Shown one piece after another: positions 1 through 4,922 of a stretch of 12,275 nt of DNA. The DNA is from CAADGY01 sp900696665. Lineage in GTDB: Bacteria; Acidobacteriota; Terriglobia; Bryobacterales; Bryobacteraceae. The notes below the pieces were generated by a model. It was not told the origin of the DNA and ran no database searches. It worked only from the letters and a program-made list of their open reading frames with translations. Positions within the stretch are counted from its first letter, which is position 1, and every line of letters begins with the position of its first letter. A program made the translations under genes and the position numbers. The stretch spans positions 1 to 12,275 of the forward strand of contig JAPSFM010000138.1 in assembly GCA_035063885.1 (NCBI GenBank). Direction: 5' to 3'.

Positions 1-266
1 GTAGCGCCGGTTGCAGCCCGGATCCGCCGATCGCCAACCTGGAACAGGAACTCACCCTCCAGTACGTAGAACCATTCGTCCTCACGATGATGCATGTGTA
101 AAGGAGGGCCTCCGTTTACCGGCGTTGCGTTCTCAAAAATGGTGTACTTTCCGCTGGTGTCTCTCCCGGTGATCTTGATCGAGATTGTTTCGCCCAGCAG
201 AAACAGCGGTCCCCCCATACGGGTCTCACCGGCATCTACCATGAAAGCATCGGATTGCGTCGGCAT
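1..266 (-). CDS. Cupin-domain protein (5' part; gene runs off the left edge)
   Basis: The minus strand from ATG 266-264 is open to the window edge (88 codons). It translates to an N-terminus MPTQSDAFMVDAGETR followed by a recognisable cupin motif 1: GGPPLHMHHREDEWFYVLEG at about residues 54-73, then EFLFQVGDR. The histidine pair and the glutamate/aspartate (HxHH, EDEW) match the metal-binding pattern G(x)5HxH(x)3-4E(x)6G. The start is supported by AGAGGAG 8 bases upstream. Single-domain cupins are small beta-barrel proteins, often metal-binding, with roles from dioxygenase to sugar isomerase or sensor; the sequence seen here does not decide between them. There is no signal peptide, so it is probably cytoplasmic. 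It is transcribed divergently from the CocE-like hydrolase. The second cupin motif and the C-terminus lie outside the window. Confidence 0.85.
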   Translation of the reverse strand, partial: MPTQSDAFMVDAGETRMGGPLFLLGETISIKITGRDTSGKYTIFENATPVNGGPPLHMHHREDEWFYVLEGEFLFQVGDRRIRAATGA

Positions 267-535
267 CAGGCACGCTCCTCTGAGAGTTTTTTAGCTGACA
301 TACAGTAGCACAGTTCATGCACCGTTGTTTCCGCAAAAACACAGGAGGTATCGGCAACCGGATGATCACAAGACGGGAGTAATTTGGCGCCAGACTGGAC
401 GACGGCTCTATAGCCCGACAACGCACCTCCCACGCCTACATTACGGGCCGGATCGAGCCGAACACGTTCTTTTGGAACAGGTTCGAAATACGAAAATTAC
501 GTGCATGAAAGTCAGGAACGGGAGATGATGCATCT
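267..535. promoter_or_regulatory. Divergent intergenic region between the cupin and hydrolase genes
   Basis: This 269-bp gap must hold promoters for both flanking genes. The clearest structure is a pair of palindromes at 460-484 (separate entry). A good AGGAGG at 343-348 precedes a six-codon reading frame (ATG 362 to TAA 382), but its spacing of 13 bases is long and no larger gene follows. The plus-strand frame open across 325-528 has no recognisable protein and overlaps the probable operator, so I do not call it a gene. Near the hydrolase start the string ATGAAAGTC occurs twice, at 505 and 536; only the second opens the hydrolase frame. Confidence 0.5.
460..484. repeat. Tandem palindromes GAACNNGTTC x2 (candidate operator)
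   Basis: GAAC-AC-GTTC occupies 460-469 and GAAC-AG-GTTC occupies 475-484, so two copies of one 10-bp palindrome repeat with a 15-bp period and TTTTG between them. The arrangement is also symmetric as a whole, since the inner GTTC (466-469) and GAAC (475-478) can pair. It ends 51 bp before the hydrolase start codon. This fits a dimeric repressor or activator site for the hydrolase or the divergent cupin gene. The spacing differs from the Gram-positive LexA box (GAAC-N4-GTTC) and from the alphaproteobacterial one (GTTC-N7-GTTC), so I assign no regulator. Confidence 0.45.
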
Positions 536-2356
536 ATGAAAGTCTTCTCTGTCTGCGGGCTTTTCCTGCTGGCGGCCGCCGTCGCAGCGGCACAACAGGC
601 GCCGCTCCATAACGTGGAGGTGGTCCGCGACGTCATGGTTCCCATGCGGGACGGCGTCCGGCTCGCGACCGACTTGTATCTGCCCGCACAACGGGGAACT
701 CGCCCGACCGGTAAGTTTCCGGCAATGCTGTGCCGCACGCCATACAATAAATCCGGTCAGGGAAAGGCCGCCGAGTGGTACGCGCAACGCGGATACGCGG
801 TGGTTACGCAGGATGTTCGCGGCCGGTTCCGTTCCGAGGGCCGATTCTATCCATTCATCCAGGAAGGGCCGGACGGCTACGACACGATTGAGTGGGTGGC
901 ACGCCAGGAATGGTCGAACGGCAAGGTGGGGACTTACGGTGCATCCTATCTGGCCTGGGATCAATACCGGGCCGCAATGGAACGCCCGCCACATCTGGCT
1001 GCAATGTTTGCCAGCGTCGGGGGCGCCAACTTCTACCAGGAGTACGCATATCCCGGCGGCGCCCTGAATCCTGGATGGGCGCTGTGGATTCTACGGTCGG
1101 CGGAAACCAGTCCGCCTGCGCGGGAAAACGCTGAAGCAAAGAGCAGACTGACATACATCCTCGATCAGCCGGAAGAATGGTTCAGGCTGCCGCCACGCAA
1201 GCGTGCGGCTGTTTTCGAGCCGTTTCCGGTACACCTACGCATTTACGAAGACTTTCTCGCACATTCGCACCATGACGCATACTGGCACGACCCCGGTTTT
1301 CATACACCGGCCGGATGGAAGCGTATCAAGGATGTGCCCATCCTCTTTATCAGCGGCTGGTACGACTATTTTGGCGATGGCGTGTTATCCAACTTCAGTG
1401 CGCTCAGCAAAACGCAGAAGATGCCGAAAAAGCTGGTGATGGGGCCGTGGTGGCACGCCGTAGGCTCCTCTTCGTGCGGTGACGGATTTTTCGGAGATGC
1501 AGCGGCCGTTGAGGTTCGGGAGATGACCCTGGCATGGTTCGATCGCTGGCTGAAAGGTAAGACGGCCGCGGAGACGCCGGACCAACCTGTCCGCTATTTC
1601 CGCATGGGAGGCGGACCGGGCGGGCGAAACGCCGAGGGCCGCTTTCAACATGGCGGGACCTGGCTGACTGCGAAAACATGGCCCCTCGAATCTCTCAAAC
1701 GAACGAAGCTGTATCTTGCCGAAGGAGGAAGGCTGGAGCGAACGGTCTCCGCGGGGCCGGCACTCACGTTCGTATTCGACCCAGCCGATCCCGTTCCAAC
1801 CATCGGCGGGAGATACGGGGTTCGTTCCCTCACGCCGGACTGTTTTCAAGACCAGGTCTGCCGGCCCGGCATCCTGGGATGCAATGGCTCGAGCCCGCTT
1901 GCGGAACGCAAGGATGTTCTGACATTCTCGACGGCCCCCCTCACGGAAGGTATCGAGGTCACCGGGCGCGTGCGGGCGAAGCTGTGGGTCTCGACAGATG
2001 CCGTGGATACGGACTTCACGGCGAAACTGATCGACGTTTATCCGGGTGGATACGCCGCGATTCTGGCGGATGGCCAGTTGCGGCTCCGCTACCGTAATGG
2101 ATTCGGAGAGGAGAGCCTGACCACTCCCGGTGAAGTGGCGGAAATCGAAATCGACCTGGGGTCGACGAGCAATCTATTCGCGAAGGGACATCGTATTCGC
2201 GTGGACATCTCCAGCAGCAACTTTCCGCGATTCGAATCGAACCCGAATACAGGCGAGCCCATAAATGACAGCACAGAGAAAAGGAAAGCAAGGAACACCG
2301 TCTATCTCGACGCCAGGCGCCCGTCTCATGTAGAACTGCCCGTCGTGCCCTTGTGA
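536..2356 (+). CDS. Secreted CocE/NonD-family (peptidase S15-like) alpha/beta hydrolase
   Basis: This 606-residue protein has the usual length and layout of CocE/NonD hydrolases, a family that includes cocaine esterase, glutaryl-7-ACA acylases and X-Pro dipeptidyl peptidases. Residues 1-19 form a signal peptide ending AAA before QQAP, so the enzyme is exported to the periplasm or beyond. The S15 catalytic domain follows, with the family strings PMRDGVRLATDLYLP (36-50), DVRGRFRSEGRF (93-104) and GTYGASYLA with nucleophile Ser137. Asp277 in GWYDYF and His307 in GPWWHA complete the triad. From about residue 365 the PepX_C jelly-roll domain runs to the end (TGRVRAKLWVSTD, GHRIRVDISSSNFPRF). The substrate (ester, amide or peptide) cannot be read from sequence. 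One small departure is SYLA after the nucleophile where SYGG is more usual. The start is supported by the signal peptide and GGGAG about 11 bases upstream. Confidence 0.92.
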   Translation: MKVFSVCGLFLLAAAVAAAQQAPLHNVEVVRDVMVPMRDGVRLATDLYLPAQRGTRPTGKFPAMLCRTPYNKSGQGKAAEWYAQRGYAVVTQDVRGRFRSEGRFYPFIQEGPDGYDTIEWVARQEWSNGKVGTYGASYLAWDQYRAAMERPPHLAAMFASVGGANFYQEYAYPGGALNPGWALWILRSAETSPPARENAEAKSRLTYILDQPEEWFRLPPRKRAAVFEPFPVHLRIYEDFLAHSHHDAYWHDPGFHTPAGWKRIKDVPILFISGWYDYFGDGVLSNFSALSKTQKMPKKLVMGPWWHAVGSSSCGDGFFGDAAAVEVREMTLAWFDRWLKGKTAAETPDQPVRYFRMGGGPGGRNAEGRFQHGGTWLTAKTWPLESLKRTKLYLAEGGRLERTVSAGPALTFVFDPADPVPTIGGRYGVRSLTPDCFQDQVCRPGILGCNGSSPLAERKDVLTFSTAPLTEGIEVTGRVRAKLWVSTDAVDTDFTAKLIDVYPGGYAAILADGQLRLRYRNGFGEESLTTPGEVAEIEIDLGSTSNLFAKGHRIRVDISSSNFPRFESNPNTGEPINDSTEKRKARNTVYLDARRPSHVELPVVPL

Positions 2357-2371
2357 GCGCGACCATGACAG

Positions 2372-2758
2372 TCAGCGGTTCTCTGGCATGACAAGCTGAA
2401 GGTGCGGGATATCTTTTGAAATCCGCGGGGTTCAGAGTCCATAGATCGGCCTCACGGACAATTGCATGCGCCGCAATAGCCAGGTCGATCTCTCGCCCAC
2501 GGGGGCGCTTCAGCGATTTGTACAGTTGCGCGCTCAACTTCGCCTCACGAGGCCCGAAGACAAGAACTGACTTGGCGGGGAAGAGGGCTTCCTGAGCCGA
2601 GATCTCCTGTGCTACGCGTGCCCGCGGAGCTATTCATATAGCACAACGGATGGCAGCAGAATCCGTTAGCCGCGCTCTATCATGGACCAGAGGATGCGCG
2701 CCGAAGGTTTGGCGTCAGACAGACTCGCGATCAGCGCGGAAGTATCCAGGACAATCAT
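2372..2758 (-). pseudogene. vapC: Decayed VapC-type PIN-domain toxin
   Basis: From ATG 2758, overlapping the antitoxin stop as ATGA, the frame reads MIVLDTSALIASLSDAKPSA and continues to codon 30, where TAA (2668-2666) stops it. The same frame then gives RILLPSVVLYE, a second stop TAG (2632-2630, where the family has Trp in YEWLRG), and LRG. Adding one base near 2615-2623 restores PRVAQEISAQEALFP and the long PIN C-terminal part SLKRPRGREIDLAIAAHA and LWTLNPADFK. Dropping one A from the AAAA run at 2417-2414 restores DIPHLQLVMPENR and TGA (2374-2372). The rebuilt protein is about 128 residues, normal for VapC ribonucleases, with the PIN acidic residues (D5, E42, Asp in REIDLA, Asp in NPADF) present. 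Two nonsense codons and two compensating indels make it non-functional unless the assembly is wrong. Confidence 0.88.
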
Positions 2759-3051
2759 GCCCGCTTCCGCATGGCTGTCCGCCGCCCGCGCGATCCTCGT
2801 GCCTCACGAAGTTCCGCCAACTCACGGCTGACGGCCTTTGGACTCCGTGCAGGTATCTTCGGAACCAATTCATCGAAGGCGCGAAGCATGGAAATACGCT
2901 CCCTCTCGCTCAGACGTCCCAAGCGGTCATGGAATTCCATGATGGCTTCTCTGACGATTTCGCTTTTCGGCACAGCAAGCCGTTCGGCCGCCTCCCGCCG
3001 CGTCTGAATTGTGGCCGGGGCCAGCGTAAACGTCACCTTCGTAGTTGCCAT
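2755..3051 (-). CDS. vapB: VapB-like ribbon-helix-helix antitoxin (orphaned)
   Basis: The 98-residue frame is intact. Its N-terminal half reads as a ribbon-helix-helix DNA-binding domain: a beta strand TTKVTFTLAP (3-12), then helices around REAAERLAVPKSEIVREAI. The C-terminal half (ELVPKIPARSPKAVSREL and a basic tail GSRGRRTAMRKRA) would be the toxin-binding arm. Known VapB proteins neutralise a PIN-domain VapC and repress their own promoter with it. Its TGA overlaps the vapC ATG (ATGA), the standard vapBC arrangement. Because vapC is broken, this antitoxin has no local partner. It could persist as a regulator or neutralise VapC toxins encoded elsewhere. GGTGACGG just before the start is a weak ribosome-binding site. 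Confidence 0.82.
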   Translation of the reverse strand: MATTKVTFTLAPATIQTRREAAERLAVPKSEIVREAIMEFHDRLGRLSERERISMLRAFDELVPKIPARSPKAVSRELAELREARGSRGRRTAMRKRA

Positions 3052-3117
3052 ACCGTCACCATACTATCGCCATATAAGGGAAGTAGCGCTGATTCTCATT
3101 ACGGTGACCTACCGGAT
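3052..3117 (-). promoter_or_regulatory. Probable vapBC promoter/operator region
   Basis: On the minus strand, just upstream of vapB, TATGG is repeated directly with an 11-bp period (complement of CCATA at 3059-3063 and 3070-3074), one helical turn apart. The segment between and around the repeats is AT-rich (CTTATATGG, GATAGTATGG) and could hold the -10 element. Ribbon-helix-helix antitoxins typically bind short repeats in this position to autoregulate. The assignment rests on position and repeat structure only. Confidence 0.3.
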
Positions 3118-3136
3118 ACCGCTTGCGATGAGCGGT
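3118..3136 (-). terminator. Hairpin downstream of the coiled-coil gene (weak terminator candidate)
   Basis: ACCGCT (3118-3123) and AGCGGT (3131-3136) form a perfect 6-bp stem with a 7-base loop, 24 bases beyond the stop codon of the minus-strand three-gene operon and before vapB. No T-tract follows on the minus strand, so classical intrinsic termination is not shown; it may only stabilise the 3' end. Confidence 0.25.
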
Positions 3137-3159
3137 CCCATTGAAACCATGTGCTTGGC

Positions 3160-3987
3160 TCAACGCACGAGCAACTTTCCCAGTTTTGCCGCCTCGAGAT
3201 TCAGGGCACTCAACTGCCGGAGATCCTCTTCGGCCATCTGGATACTGTTTTGTATCCTGGACAGTTCGCCGGACGCGCCAGCCGTCCCGGTTCCGGAGTC
3301 CAAGCGGTCGGCCAGCGCGCGATACTGGTCTGTGACATCGCGATAGCGCCGCAGCATATTGCCGACGTATACTTCCCGCCGGCGGTTTAGATCTTCCAGA
3401 TCGCGGCTGAGCCGGAGTAAACGGTTGACGCGGTCTTCAGCAGCGCGATAGTCATCGCGCACCTTCCCATAATTCCGTTCGAGATCCGTAAGCCTTTCGG
3501 CTTTGCCGGCGACTTCGGTCTTGAGGGCTTCTACCAGCCGTTTGCTCGCTTCCAGGTTATCCCTGATCTCCCGTTGTCTCGCGGCCAGTTGCGTGTTTTC
3601 CTGAGCGGCGTTCTTTACGGATTGTTCGAGTTCCGCGACGCGCTCTTGCAGCCCAGTGATGATCTGGTTCGCGGATGCGATCTCGCTCCGGAGTTGCAAC
3701 ACCAACTCGTTGTCCCGCGCGGGTTCCGGAACCGTAGGTCTCGCTTTCCGGCCCGCGGCCTGCGTAGCGGTTTTCAACTCGTGCTCGGCGGAATCCAGAC
3801 GCTGCCTCAGTTCCTGATTCTCCGCGGTCAATTCCGCGACACGATTCTCTAAAGTAGCGTCCGCACCGCCCATCAGCGGACCTTGCGAGGTCACGGTGAC
3901 ACGCCAAATCAGAAGAGCCGCCAGAACCAGGGCGGCGGCGGTCACAGCGGCCAGTGTCCAAAAGGGAACTCGCCGTGGTACCAGCAT
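3160..3987 (-). CDS. Membrane-anchored coiled-coil protein, function unknown
   Basis: I do not recognise a named family. The 275-residue protein has basic MLVPRRVP, one transmembrane helix at about residues 9-30 (WTLAAVTAAALVLAALLIW), and then an almost continuous alpha-helical, coiled-coil-prone region. That region has segments at about 43-77 (LENRVAELTAENQELRQRL), 93-205 and 240-270, separated by a Pro/Arg-rich break near 80-92 and a Gly/Ser/Thr break near 231-240. The likely topology is a short cytoplasmic tail with the coiled coil in the periplasm. The start follows the VWA gene stop by two bases and has AGAGAGG upstream, so it is the last gene of a three-gene operon with the VWA protein and the TonB-type receptor. 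A structural or scaffolding role for the VWA partner is plausible but inferred. Confidence 0.75.
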   Translation of the reverse strand: MLVPRRVPFWTLAAVTAAALVLAALLIWRVTVTSQGPLMGGADATLENRVAELTAENQELRQRLDSAEHELKTATQAAGRKARPTVPEPARDNELVLQLRSEIASANQIITGLQERVAELEQSVKNAAQENTQLAARQREIRDNLEASKRLVEALKTEVAGKAERLTDLERNYGKVRDDYRAAEDRVNRLLRLSRDLEDLNRRREVYVGNMLRRYRDVTDQYRALADRLDSGTGTAGASGELSRIQNSIQMAEEDLRQLSALNLEAAKLGKLLVR

Positions 3988-3989
3988 AT

Positions 3990-4922
3990 TTACCTCTCTC
4001 TCACGATAAACCTTGTGCGGTAATTCAGCACGCGGCCTTCACTCTGAAACTCGATTTGGATGTTCTTCGAAACTTTTTCAGGAAGCTGAAGATCGATCAT
4101 ATACTGGCTGCCGATGGAGGCCACGACCGAAGTGATGGCGGGTGCAATCTCCGGACGCGAACGGCAAAATATGGCTGACCCGCCGGTGGCGCCTGCAAGT
4201 TGCAGGAGACCCGATTGATAGGCTTCATTCAAGCGGTCGGTCCGGTAAGCCAAGTGCACGATGTAAATGGGTGTCTGGTAAGAAGTGAGGCTGGTTTCGA
4301 GCTTCGCAACTTTCTCGCGGACGAGACCTTCGGGAAATCTTCTGCTCAAGTCGCGGTAATCGCTCGTGTTCACTACCGGGTTGGTAAAGTCTTCCCTGTA
4401 ATTGTAGATATCGCTATCGGTGACATAGAGGGCAGCCAGCCGGATGGACGCTTTCGTCAGAACTCGATCACCGAGTTGAGCTACGGGTTCGATGCTTTCA
4501 AGCAATCCCGCGCGCCCACTCACAGGCAAGCTGAGGATAGCCTTCTGGACGGCCTCCCGATCGGCAGTAGGATCCACCAGCACTTGAAGCCCATCCTGCG
4601 CCCGCATCACTCCTACGTAAACATTGGCCGGGAGTTGGTTGATGGCGGAGATCAGCGCCGCCTTGGCCAGCTCGATATTCGATATATCCTCCGTCAGATC
4701 GAGGACAAGAATCAACATCAAATCGTCCTTCGGACCATGTACCGCAAGAACGGGCGATTTCTGTCCGTCGACGTTCGCCAGCACGTCCCCCTTGGACAGC
4801 GGCACCGCCGCGTCCGTGGTGAGGGCTACCCGGATTGTCCTGGCTTTGTCAGGCTGCGCGCCGGCTACCGCCAGCAGCATGGCTCCCAAAGCCACTGCCG
4901 TGACAGGGGCGGAAAGACGCAT
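3990..4922 (-). CDS. Secreted VWA-domain protein (acidobacterial VWFA-related type)
   Basis: I start this 310-residue protein at ATG 4922-4920, because it overlaps the receptor stop as TAATG, has GAGG upstream, and opens a clear signal peptide MRLSAPVTAVALGAMLLAVA-GAQ. A longer frame would begin at 5039 inside the receptor gene. The VWA domain runs from about residue 68: the first strand LMLILVLDLTED carries the MIDAS position, followed by alternating helices and strands (NVYVGVMRA, LAALYVTDSD, TPIYIVHLA), ending near 250 with ATGGSA. A C-terminal beta-rich tail (YMIDLQLPEK, IQIEFQSEGR) resembles the end of acidobacterial VWFA-related proteins. The MIDAS is non-canonical: D75-L-T77-E-D79 instead of DxSxS, although Asp169 in VTDSD is kept. 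Such proteins are periplasmic or secreted adhesion/assembly modules; the ligand here is unknown. Confidence 0.85.
   Translation of the reverse strand: MRLSAPVTAVALGAMLLAVAGAQPDKARTIRVALTTDAAVPLSKGDVLANVDGQKSPVLAVHGPKDDLMLILVLDLTEDISNIELAKAALISAINQLPANVYVGVMRAQDGLQVLVDPTADREAVQKAILSLPVSGRAGLLESIEPVAQLGDRVLTKASIRLAALYVTDSDIYNYREDFTNPVVNTSDYRDLSRRFPEGLVREKVAKLETSLTSYQTPIYIVHLAYRTDRLNEAYQSGLLQLAGATGGSAIFCRSRPEIAPAITSVVASIGSQYMIDLQLPEKVSKNIQIEFQSEGRVLNYRTRFIVRER

Noticed and set aside
325..528. Open frame of 67 codons in the cupin-hydrolase intergenic region
   Set aside because: It has no recognisable domain, overlaps the tandem palindromes and ends just before the hydrolase start. Its composition looks like translated non-coding DNA.
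2016..2537. A 173-codon minus-strand frame over the hydrolase 3' end and beyond
   Set aside because: Its first 40 or so residues are the true PIN-domain remnant of vapC read after the frameshift; the rest is antisense to the hydrolase and has no protein character.
3888..3900. GTCAC-G-GTGAC palindrome resembling the CRP/FNR sites
   Set aside because: The arms are in the opposite orientation to the regulator class, the spacing is one base, and it lies inside the coiled-coil gene encoding Val-Thr-Val-Thr.
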